Part shown: piece by piece, positions 1 to 5,517 of the stretch
Numbering within the stretch: position 1 is the first letter of the stretch
Layout of the letters: each line of letters begins with the position of its first letter
NCBI GenBank assembly: GCA_035533335.1
Contig: DATLUC010000144.1
Location: 1 to 6,054, forward strand
DNA length: 6,054 nt
Reading direction: 5' to 3'
Source of the DNA: DATKSS01 sp035533335
GTDB lineage: Bacteria > Chloroflexota > Dormibacteria > Dormibacterales > Dormibacteraceae
Made by a program: the position numbers and the translations under genes
The notes under the pieces: model-generated
Seen by the model: only the letters and a program-made list of their open reading frames with translations
The model's database searches: none
Told to the model about the DNA's origin: nothing

Positions 1-1053
1 TGGTCGCTAGACCCGAAAAGGCGCCGCCGCTACCTCCAGATCGCCTTCGGTATTGGGGCGCTGCTGACGGCGCTCATCGTGCTTTACCTACTTCGGGATT
101 TTGTCGGTGCCTTCGTCCTCGGGGGTGCGATCGCCTTTCTCATCCAGCCCGGGGTAACCTACCTCGTCGCCGCCGGCCTCCCGAGGCTCTTGGCCATCTC
201 GATCATCTTCGTCGTCATCATCGTGGTCCTGGCGGGCCTGGTCCTCCTGATCGTCCCGCTTGGCATCAATGAGGTTGCCCAGCTCCAGGTCCAGGCGCCA
301 AACCTGGCTGCTGCGGCCCAGGATCGGATCAGCAGCCTCCAGGGATCGCCCATCCGCGTCTTCGGCCTTTCGATCGACCTCAAAAGCACGACCGAGGTGA
401 TCAACTCGCATCTCAAGGACTACCTGCTGGGCCAATTCGGCAACGCCCTCACGATCGGGCTAACCGCGCTGACCACCATCCTGCAGGTTGTCCTCATGTT
501 CATCGTGGCGTTCCTGCTCTCCCTCGACGCCCAGGACGCGCGGCGTGATTTGCGCCGGATCGTGCCCAACGACTATCGGACCGACTTCGACCAGATCTGG
601 CGGAAGGTCAGGAAGATGCTTTATGCCTACTTCCGCGGCCAGCTCATCATCGCGGCCTTGATCGGAATCCTGTGCGGCATCGCCTGCGCCGCGCTCGGCC
701 TGGCCGACCCGGTAGCGCTCGGTCTCATCGCGGGGGTCACGGCGCTGATCCCTTACCTCGGACCCTTTATCGGCGCGGTGCCTGCCATCCTGTTCGGTCT
801 CGCGGTCAGTCCCTTCAAGGCGCTGGCGATCGCGATCCTGTACTTCGCGATCTCCAATATCATCCTCAACTTCGTGTATCCGAAAGTCATGGGGGATGCG
901 GTTCGCCTCCCGCCAATCCTCGTCATCGTCGCATTCATCGCGGGCTTCAGCTGGGCCGGCATCCTGGGCATGTTCGTCGCAGTGCCGATCGCTGCCACGC
1001 TCCGGATTCTTTTCGACCACATCTATCCGCGTCTATACGAGAGACCCGCTTGA
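1..1053 (+). CDS. AI-2E family (PerM-like) transporter, 5' end missing
   Basis: This is an integral membrane protein of the AI-2E/PerM family, a group whose members export or exchange small molecules or ions. The substrate cannot be told from sequence. The frame is open from base 1 for 350 codons to TGA at 1051-1053. The first visible residues are a basic stretch (KRRRR) and then the first membrane helix, so only a short N-terminus is lost and the true start lies left of the window. The internal GTG at 79 is inside helix 1 and is not the start. Family signs (numbered from base 1) are FRGQ at 211-214, the glycine/proline-rich IPYLGPFIGAVPA at 250-262 and PKVMGDAV at 294-301. There are two early helices, a soluble amphipathic segment (about 90-145), then five to six more hydrophobic segments. 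The 3' end overlaps the next gene by 4 bases, implying an operon. The family assignment is firm; the function is not. Confidence 0.95.
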   Translation, partial: WSLDPKRRRRYLQIAFGIGALLTALIVLYLLRDFVGAFVLGGAIAFLIQPGVTYLVAAGLPRLLAISIIFVVIIVVLAGLVLLIVPLGINEVAQLQVQAPNLAAAAQDRISSLQGSPIRVFGLSIDLKSTTEVINSHLKDYLLGQFGNALTIGLTALTTILQVVLMFIVAFLLSLDAQDARRDLRRIVPNDYRTDFDQIWRKVRKMLYAYFRGQLIIAALIGILCGIACAALGLADPVALGLIAGVTALIPYLGPFIGAVPAILFGLAVSPFKALAIAILYFAISNIILNFVYPKVMGDAVRLPPILVIVAFIAGFSWAGILGMFVAVPIAATLRILFDHIYPRLYERPA

Positions 1054-1763
1054 AAATCGCTATCCTGTCGGACATCCACGCCAACTGGCAGGCGCTGGAG
1101 GCGGTCTTGCGCGACTGTCCGCCCGTCGACGAAACCTTGTGCCTGGGAGACGTCGTCGGTTACGGAGGCGATCCCAAACGCTGTGTCGACGAGGTGATCA
1201 AGCGAGGCTGGCCGACGCTGGTCGGCAATCACGATCGGGCCTGCACCGACCCCGAGATCCTGGAGTGGTTCAACGAAGATGCCGCATCCGTCGTGCGATG
1301 GACTATTGACGTCGTGGGCGATGAACGGCTGGACTGGCTGCGCCAACTTCCCGACAGCAGGGTCGAGCTCGACGTGCTTCTCGTGCACGCCAGCCCGCGT
1401 GACCACATCTATGAATACGTCCTGGACACGGCAGTCGCCAACGCGAACCTGGAACTCCTCAACGGCGGCCTTTGCTTCCACGGCCACACCCATGTGCCGG
1501 GAATTTTTGGAGTGTCGAACGGCACGGTCGTCCATGACTACCGCGTCGACACGTTCAAGCTGGACGGCCCGGCGCTCGTGAATCCAGGAAGCGTCGGCCA
1601 GCCGCGCGACGGCCTACCGACCGCAAGCTACGGAATCTGGGACTCGGACCTCGGCACCTTCGAGTTTCGCCGCGTGCGCTACGACATCAAAGGCGCTCAA
1701 CGGGCAATCAGGAAAGCCAAACTTCCCGAGCGCTTCGCCCTTCGACTCGAAACTGGACGATGA
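1050..1763 (+). CDS. Calcineurin-like metallophosphoesterase (Metallophos_2/YfcE type)
   Basis: This is a 237-residue soluble two-metal phosphoesterase of the calcineurin-like superfamily. All metal-binding motifs are visible: D8-x-H10 in SDIHAN, G33-D34 followed by VVGYGGDP, G59-N60-H61-D62, H113 in VHASP, and H144-G-H146-T-H148-VPG. The late NPGSVGQPRDG block (178-188) is typical of the YfcE-like branch, and the protein looks complete and catalytically intact. The substrate is unknown; family members cleave phosphodiesters, nucleotides or phosphoproteins. The start is TTG at 1050, overlapping the TGA of the upstream gene (TTGA). No ATG or GTG lies between the upstream stop region and the DIH motif, and GAGAGA at 1039-1044 gives a ribosome site 5 bases before it. 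The stop overlaps the ATG of the next gene (ATGA at 1760-1763), so translation is probably coupled on both sides. A longer open frame back to 672 is only a shadow of the AI-2E gene. Confidence 0.93.
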   Translation: MKIAILSDIHANWQALEAVLRDCPPVDETLCLGDVVGYGGDPKRCVDEVIKRGWPTLVGNHDRACTDPEILEWFNEDAASVVRWTIDVVGDERLDWLRQLPDSRVELDVLLVHASPRDHIYEYVLDTAVANANLELLNGGLCFHGHTHVPGIFGVSNGTVVHDYRVDTFKLDGPALVNPGSVGQPRDGLPTASYGIWDSDLGTFEFRRVRYDIKGAQRAIRKAKLPERFALRLETGR

Positions 1764-3784
1764 ACCCCAGTCGCGCAGCGCGATGGCTGCGCCTTGGCTA
1801 TGCGGCCGCCACGGGAGCAGCCATCGGTTCCCTCGCCTTCTGGACCGTTTACTGGTTCACCTTCGTGCGCGGAAACCTCAAGGGGCCTGACTTCTTCTCC
1901 TTCTATGCCGCGGCCAAGCTCTACGTCCTTCAGGGCGGGTCGGCCGTGTACAGCCTCGCCCTCCAGAAGCAGTTCGAGGTTCAGATCACCGGCCAACCGG
2001 CAGCCCAGTTCATCGTGCTGCCTTATTACCACCCGCCCTACTACACGTTGCTGATCGCGCCACTCGCATATCTCGATTACCGCGGTGCGTATTACGCGAT
2101 GGCGGCTTTCAACGCGATCCTGGTGGTGGCTTTGATCGTGATCCTGGTGCGGACCAGCCTCAGGGTCCACGGTCGGGCCGTGATCGTCGCCGCGGCGATG
2201 ATCGCCGGCTTCTTTCCCTTGTTCGTCACGTTCCTGCAAGGGCAGTCCGACCTCGTCGTCCTCGTGCCACTTGCAGCGGCGTATGCCGCATGGGCCCGCG
2301 GGCGACAGGGCTGGGCGGGGATGTTCAGCGCGCTGGCGCTGGCCAAACCGCAACTCCTGCTGCTGGTGCCGGTGCTGTTCATCGCCAGGAGGGCGTGGCG
2401 CGCGCTGGCCTCGTTCGCCGGCGCGGTCCTGGCCCTGGGTCTCCTTTCAGTCGTGACATTCGGGCTCGGTGCGGTGATCGATTACCTGGGACAGGTGGGC
2501 ACATGGGCGATCGGCGGCCGGCTGCCGACCAACGGACAGCTCGTGTACACCGACACCGCGGTCTATTCGTTGCGCAACATCCTCAACGCGTTGAGCGGCG
2601 GCGAGCAAGCGGTGGGTTTCGCGATCCTCTTGCTCCTGCTCGCGCTCGCGGCGCTGTCCCTCAGCTGGCGTCCAGACAAGCCGCGCCTCGACTTCGGCCT
2701 CGCCGTCGCGGCTTCGCTAGTGCTGAGCCCGCACCAGAATATCCACGACTTGGCCCTCATGGTGATCCCCGGGTTCGCCGTTGCCGACCTCGCCCTGGCC
2801 GGTGAGCTGCGCTGGCCGCATCTTGCGCCCGTCGTGCTTTTCTTCGCCTACGCCGCCATCGATCTCACCCTGGCGATCAACTTCTGGGCGGCGGCGGTGG
2901 GAGCACTTGCAGTGGCGGCGTACCTGACGGCCGAGCGCATGGCCGTGCGCCCCGAACCCATACCTCTTGGCGAGCTGAGCTGGAGCGGCCCACGCCCGCG
3001 CCGGGTCATCGTGTTGCCCGCATACCGCGCAGCCAAGACGCTGGTTGAGGTGGTTGGCGACATCCCGCAGGGGCATGCAGACCGGATCCTCCTCGTCGAC
3101 GACGCCAGCGCCGACGCCACCGTGAGTGTCGCCACTGCGCTCCACCTCGACGTCATCAGGCACCAACGGAATCTCGGCTATGGCGGCAACCAGAAGACCT
3201 GTTACCGCGCGGCCCTCGAGATGGGCGCGGATGTGGTGGTGATGCTGCACCCCGACGGCCAGTACGACCCCGCGATCATCCCCAACCTGTGCCGGGTGAT
3301 CGAGGACGGGGAGGCCGACATCGTGCTCGGCTCGCGGTGGCTCGGGCTCGATCCCGCCAAGGCCGGCATGCCGTGGTGGAAGCGGCTGGGCAACCGGTTC
3401 CTGACCTCGGCGGAGAACCGCGTGTTGGGCCTGCAGCTGTCCGAGTACCACACGGGCTATCGTGCGTATTCCCGTCGCTTTCTGGAGGCCATCCCGTTCC
3501 TGGAGAACAGCAACGACTTCGTTTTCGACACGCAGGTCCTGATCCAGGCTGCGACTTTCGGCTTCAGGATCGGGGAGGTGCCGGCGATCGGCAAATACCA
3601 CGCAGACGCGAGCTCGATCAGCTTTGGCACATCGACGGTGTACGGATTGAAGACCCTCGGCGCGCTGATTCGCTATGTCGCGCACCGCGCCGGATTCACG
3701 AGCGTATGGCTTACGCCGGCCTCACACTCCAACAAACAAGCGCTTGCGAAAGGCCAGGTAGCCCACCACGGCAACGTTCAGTAG
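1760..3784 (+). CDS. GT87/DUF2029-type membrane glycosyltransferase fused to GT2 glycosyltransferase
   Basis: This 674-residue protein has two catalytic modules. Residues 15-390 hold about ten hydrophobic segments and resemble GT87/DUF2029 enzymes. GPDF with D44 follows the first helix, where GT-C enzymes keep their catalytic Asp. YHPPYY is at 90-95, LQGQSDL at 159-165 and ALAKPQLL at 193-200. GT87 members transfer sugars (typically mannose) from polyprenyl-phosphate donors outside the membrane. Residues 414-650 are a GT2 fold related to dolichol-phosphate sugar synthases: VIVLPAY (416-422), the nucleotide site VDDAS (446-450), NLGYGGN (471-477), HPDGQYDP (497-504) in the DxD position, EYHTGYRAY (562-570) and NSNDFVFDTQ (583-592). 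The GT2 part has no trailing helices, so it should sit in the cytoplasm after the last membrane helix. The gene is coupled to the phosphoesterase by ATGA and has a weak GGA ribosome site. The last 25 or so residues match no motif I know and overlap the interrupted DUF2127 tail on the other strand. Both family calls are strong; the sugar and acceptor are unknown. Confidence 0.92.
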   Translation: MNPSRAARWLRLGYAAATGAAIGSLAFWTVYWFTFVRGNLKGPDFFSFYAAAKLYVLQGGSAVYSLALQKQFEVQITGQPAAQFIVLPYYHPPYYTLLIAPLAYLDYRGAYYAMAAFNAILVVALIVILVRTSLRVHGRAVIVAAAMIAGFFPLFVTFLQGQSDLVVLVPLAAAYAAWARGRQGWAGMFSALALAKPQLLLLVPVLFIARRAWRALASFAGAVLALGLLSVVTFGLGAVIDYLGQVGTWAIGGRLPTNGQLVYTDTAVYSLRNILNALSGGEQAVGFAILLLLLALAALSLSWRPDKPRLDFGLAVAASLVLSPHQNIHDLALMVIPGFAVADLALAGELRWPHLAPVVLFFAYAAIDLTLAINFWAAAVGALAVAAYLTAERMAVRPEPIPLGELSWSGPRPRRVIVLPAYRAAKTLVEVVGDIPQGHADRILLVDDASADATVSVATALHLDVIRHQRNLGYGGNQKTCYRAALEMGADVVVMLHPDGQYDPAIIPNLCRVIEDGEADIVLGSRWLGLDPAKAGMPWWKRLGNRFLTSAENRVLGLQLSEYHTGYRAYSRRFLEAIPFLENSNDFVFDTQVLIQAATFGFRIGEVPAIGKYHADASSISFGTSTVYGLKTLGALIRYVAHRAGFTSVWLTPASHSNKQALAKGQVAHHGNVQ

Positions 3785-3829
3785 AAGCGCGCCGATCTTG
3801 ACAGGGCTCGGGGGGCGCACCACCTCCTA
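3722..3829 (-). pseudogene. Disconnected C-terminal tail of the DUF2127-like gene (after the TAG)
   Basis: Reading the - strand in the same frame past TAG 3827-3829 gives 34 sense codons, from EVVRPPSPVKIG through LLLNVAVVGYLAF to RKRLF, ending at TGA 3722-3724. The stretch is a charged linker followed by one hydrophobic helix and a basic end, which is the expected C-terminus of DUF2127 proteins. With it the protein would be 178 residues plus the residue now read as a stop. One base change (TAG to TAC or TAT, giving Tyr) would restore the frame. The last 63 bases overlap the coding end of the GT87-GT2 gene on the opposite strand. The presence of the tail is read directly from the sequence; its family match is from memory of the family pattern, not from an alignment. 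Confidence 0.65.
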
Positions 3830-4258
3830 AGCCTCGTACGGAATCAGGATTCCGGTTGCGATCACGGTGAGGTATTCGGCCCAGCGGCGACGCAGCGCCA
3901 GTCCTACACCCTCGGTTCCCTCGAGCAGCGCGTACACGATGGCGCCGATGGCCAGCACGTTGACCTGACTCAAGCTGCCGATGAAGAGGAGCAACCTGAG
4001 CAGGATCTGAATGATGAGGTTGTGGCCGACGTTGAGATTGAGCTGATCCTGGGCGTAGGCAGCCCAGACGGTGAGCCGGCCGTCTTCCCCGGCGTCCATC
4101 AGTCCGAAGGCGAGGCCGATGAGCACCAGCGACTTGACGATTCGCTCGACGATGATGACTTTGATGAAGGCGTCGTGTTCGCCGCCCATCCGCCCCAGCT
4201 CCGTCCAGAGCCGCCGTAAGTAGTGAGGCCGGGGTCTTTTGACGTCGACTTGCCCCAT
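3827..4258 (-). CDS. DUF2127-like membrane protein, apparently truncated by an in-frame TAG
   Basis: This 143-residue membrane protein has a basic N-terminal segment, helices at about 33-54, 80-96 and 98-113, and a last stretch at 128-141. The block YALLEGTEGVGL (109-120) followed by RRRWAEYLTVIATG and IPYE (139-142) is what I know as the signature of DUF2127; no function is established for that family. The ATG at 4258 is preceded by AAGGT at a usable distance. A TTG one codon earlier is possible but less likely. TAAGGT at the same place could instead be a -10 box. The protein stops at TAG (3827-3829) just after PYEA. In DUF2127 proteins this point is normally followed by an aromatic or hydrophobic residue, a charged stretch and a final helix, and exactly such a sequence continues in frame beyond the TAG (see the tail entry). 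The gene is therefore likely a recent nonsense allele, a base error in the sequence, or a read-through gene. It faces the glycosyltransferase gene tail to tail. Confidence 0.8.
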   Translation of the reverse strand: MGQVDVKRPRPHYLRRLWTELGRMGGEHDAFIKVIIVERIVKSLVLIGLAFGLMDAGEDGRLTVWAAYAQDQLNLNVGHNLIIQILLRLLLFIGSLSQVNVLAIGAIVYALLEGTEGVGLALRRRWAEYLTVIATGILIPYEA

Positions 4259-4375
4259 CAATGTGACCTTAACAACCTGGGTTGGCCAGACCGGGCGGGC
4301 ACGGTAGGGTGGCGATAGGAAGGCTGGGGGAGTGGCCGCCCGGGAGAGGGAGGGCCGGTGGAGGGGCGTGCCTCG
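4259..4375. other. 117-base intergenic spacer, G-rich on the + strand
   Basis: This spacer separates the stop of the universal stress protein from the start of the DUF2127-like gene, both leftward. I see no gene in it and no hairpin with a T-run. The + strand is strongly purine-rich from about 4312 to 4366, with GGG tracts at 4342-4344, 4348-4350, 4352-4354 and 4363-4366 and a GGGGG at 4326-4330. An 8-base inverted repeat (4291-4298 with 4336-4343) is present but could be chance at this GC content. The DUF2127-like gene may have its own promoter here, but no clear -35/-10 pair is visible. Confidence 0.5.
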
Positions 4376-4840
4376 TCAGTCCGGGTGCTCTCGGTGCTCC
4401 CGGAACAGCATCACGCGGCAGTTGGCGTTCTTCAGCACGTACGGCACGGTCTTGCCCAGGTTGAACTCCCCGAACCGGCGCTTGTACGGCAGCCCCATGA
4501 CGATCAGGTCGGCGCCCCACTCGACCGCTTCGTCGACCAGCGCAGGGCCCGTATCCCGCGCCTGAACCAGTTCCGTCTCGACCGGCAGCTGGGAGGTGGC
4601 CGCCAGCTTCTCCACCTCATCGAGGATCTGCTCGCCCCGCTCCACCACATCGTCGAGCACCGCCCCGAGCGGAAGCGCTCGGTTCACCTCGATGATGTGG
4701 ACCCCATAGATCCGGCCTCCCTGGGGGTCGGTCATACGACAGGCCAGGCGCACCGTCTCGGCGTCGATCGCCTGGCCGCCGACTGCGACCAGCACCTTCT
4801 TGGAGGTCGTCGGGTGGGTGTGAGGGCCGTGCGAGGCCAT
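4376..4840 (-). CDS. Universal stress protein (UspA family), single domain
   Basis: This 154-residue cytoplasmic protein has the UspA alpha/beta fold. Strand 1 is KKVLVAVGG (14-22), GVHIIEVN (46-53) follows, and then a helix rich in Glu/Asp, an ETELVQARDTG region and ADLIVMGLPYKRRFGEFN (110-127) before the final strand CRVMLFRE (141-148). Usp proteins bind ATP, AMP or cyclic dinucleotides and modulate stress or transport functions. The usual loop G-2x-G-9x-G-S/T is only partly kept. G116 and G129 are present, but residue 119 is Tyr and 130-131 is KT. The Asp that normally follows strand 1 is replaced by Gly. Nucleotide binding may thus differ from textbook ATP-type Usps, although the KRRFGEFNLGKTVPYVLKNA pattern recurs in permease-linked Usp proteins as I recall them. 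The start ATG at 4840 overlaps the stop of the upstream small membrane gene by one base (TGATG), implying coupled translation. The open frame back to 4978 is a shadow. Confidence 0.93.
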   Translation of the reverse strand: MASHGPHTHPTTSKKVLVAVGGQAIDAETVRLACRMTDPQGGRIYGVHIIEVNRALPLGAVLDDVVERGEQILDEVEKLAATSQLPVETELVQARDTGPALVDEAVEWGADLIVMGLPYKRRFGEFNLGKTVPYVLKNANCRVMLFREHREHPD

Positions 4841-5037
4841 CAGTGCTGCGGGCCGCGCCGTGCCCGGCGAATCAAGACGTAGGCTCCAAACCCCAAGCAG
4901 ACGACGCCGGTGGCCCCGGCGACCTCCTGGGACAGAAGATCCATCGCCCGGTGCCCGGCCAGATAGGCGAAAACCCACAATCCGATTCCAAGGGCCATCA
5001 CGCCCATGAACGTGAAAGGGAAGCGCACGCGAGCCAT
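4840..5037 (-). CDS. Small two-helix membrane protein (65 aa)
   Basis: I do not recognise a family. The 65-residue product has a basic start (MARVRF), a first membrane helix at about 8-27, a polar turn (AGHRAMDLLSQE, 27-38), a second helix at about 39-57 and a basic tail (RRARRGPQH). Both short ends are positive, which suggests a hairpin with both ends in the cytoplasm. Its TGA overlaps the ATG of the universal stress protein gene (TGATG), so the two are very likely made from one message and may work together, perhaps with the Usp at the membrane. The ATG at 5037 is the only good start near the first helix; the longer frame to 5229 runs back through the TrkA gene on the other strand. The ribosome site is poor (only AGG directly before ATG). 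Evidence for coding is the helix pattern, the exact overlap and the context. Confidence 0.65.
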   Translation of the reverse strand: MARVRFPFTFMGVMALGIGLWVFAYLAGHRAMDLLSQEVAGATGVVCLGFGAYVLIRRARRGPQH

Positions 5038-5075
5038 CCTAACAAGCTCGGGCGAAGGCTCTCCAACGGCGTCCC

Positions 5076-5081
5076 TATAAT
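5076..5081 (+). promoter_or_regulatory. -10 box TATAAT for the tandem TrkA genes
   Basis: A perfect consensus TATAAT ends 9 bases before the TTG start at 5091. Transcription should begin 6-9 bases after the box, at about 5087-5090, leaving a leader of only 1-4 bases. No Shine-Dalgarno sequence lies between box and start, in agreement with a leaderless message. I see no convincing -35 (the hexamers at 5052-5059 do not resemble TTGACA) and no TG extension. The 53-base gap 5038-5090 also has to hold the promoter of the divergent small membrane/Usp genes, but I cannot point to that one. Confidence 0.55.
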
Positions 5082-5090
5082 CAACCGGCG

Positions 5091-5513
5091 TTGAAGCTCG
5101 TGATCGTGGGGTGCGGGAGGGTCGGTTCGCAGCTCGCGGCCGACATGGACCGGTCCGGCCACGAGGTCGTGATCGTCGACCGTGACCCCAACCAGTTCTC
5201 CCGCGCCTCCTCCCGCGGCGTCCTGACAAGAGAGTTCAAGGGCGACCAGGTGGTCGGCAACGGTACGGACGCCGACGTGCTGCGCCGGGCCGGCGTGGAG
5301 CACGCCGACGGTTTCGTCGCGGTCACCGAAGGCGACAACCGCAACATCATGGCGGCCCAGATCGCCAAGCATGTTTTCAAAGTTCCCCACGTCGTCGCCC
5401 GCATCTACGATCCCGAGCGCGCTGACGCTTACGAGAAGTTGGGACTTCACACGATCTGCCCGACGATCGAGGGCGCCAAGCACATCCAGAAGATGCTGCT
5501 GGAAGGCAGGTAG
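5091..5513 (+). CDS. TrkA-N (RCK) domain protein 1, potassium uptake regulator
   Basis: This 140-residue cytoplasmic Rossmann-fold protein is of the TrkA/KtrA RCK type. MKLVIVGCGRVG carries the dinucleotide loop G7-x-G9-xx-G12, and D30 at the end of strand 2 would bind the ribose of NAD(H). VGNGTD (55-60), VAVTEGDNRN (76-85) and ARIYDPERADAYEKLG (103-118) are standard TrkA-N blocks. Such proteins form rings that gate potassium channels or Trk/Ktr/APC-type transporters in response to nucleotides. The protein ends right after the N-domain and has no TrkA-C domain. The start is TTG at 5091, chosen because it gives the classic MKLVIVG beginning and no other start fits. There is no ribosome site; see the TATAAT entry for likely leaderless expression. 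The stop (TAG, 5511-5513) is 4 bases before the next TrkA gene. Its neighbour outside the operon is a divergent universal stress protein pair. The actual transporter is not in the window. Confidence 0.93.
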   Translation: MKLVIVGCGRVGSQLAADMDRSGHEVVIVDRDPNQFSRASSRGVLTREFKGDQVVGNGTDADVLRRAGVEHADGFVAVTEGDNRNIMAAQIAKHVFKVPHVVARIYDPERADAYEKLGLHTICPTIEGAKHIQKMLLEGR

Positions 5514-5514
5514 G
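5501..5514 (+). promoter_or_regulatory. Ribosome binding site for the second TrkA gene
   Basis: The purine-rich run with GGAAGG (5501-5506) and AGGTAGG (5508-5514) lies within the end of the first TrkA gene and directly before the GTG at 5518. It decides the GTG start, which yields MYVIVVGGG, and contrasts with the first gene of the pair, which has no such site. Confidence 0.6.
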
Positions 5515-5517
5515 CGC

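Noticed and set aside
460..1020. 186-codon - strand open frame opposite the AI-2E gene
   Set aside because: It is a highly charged, low-complexity product (Asp, Arg, Glu) mirroring the hydrophobic codons of the membrane protein; not a gene.
672..1049. N-terminal extension of the metallophosphoesterase frame
   Set aside because: This part is an Arg/Pro/His-rich shadow of the AI-2E gene; the family fold begins exactly at the TTG at 1050.
3255..3272. Apparent loss of the GT2 DxD motif (HPDGQYDP instead of DADG)
   Set aside because: This variant is usual for the GT2 subgroup that also has EYHTGYRAY and NSNDFVFDTQ blocks, so it does not suggest an inactive enzyme.
2717..3685. 322-codon open frame on the - strand
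   Set aside because: It lies entirely opposite the GT87-GT2 gene, its product is rich in Arg, Asp, Val and His with no domain pattern, and high GC makes such antisense frames common.
4291..4343. 8-base inverted repeat CCGGGCGG/CCGCCCGG with a 37-base spacer
   Set aside because: It is short, GC-only and expected by chance in this composition; no T-run follows, so it is not called as a terminator or operator.
4841..4978. Upstream extension of the universal stress protein
   Set aside because: It is out-of-frame reading of the small membrane protein gene, and the Usp fold needs no such segment.
5038..5229. Upstream extension of the small membrane protein
   Set aside because: It is an Arg/Gly/Pro-rich shadow of the TrkA gene on the other strand, crossing that gene's promoter.
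5371..5517. Upstream extension of the second TrkA frame to an ATG
   Set aside because: The extension is a Ser/Arg-rich shadow of the first TrkA gene; the Rossmann strand begins at the GTG at 5518, which has a ribosome site.
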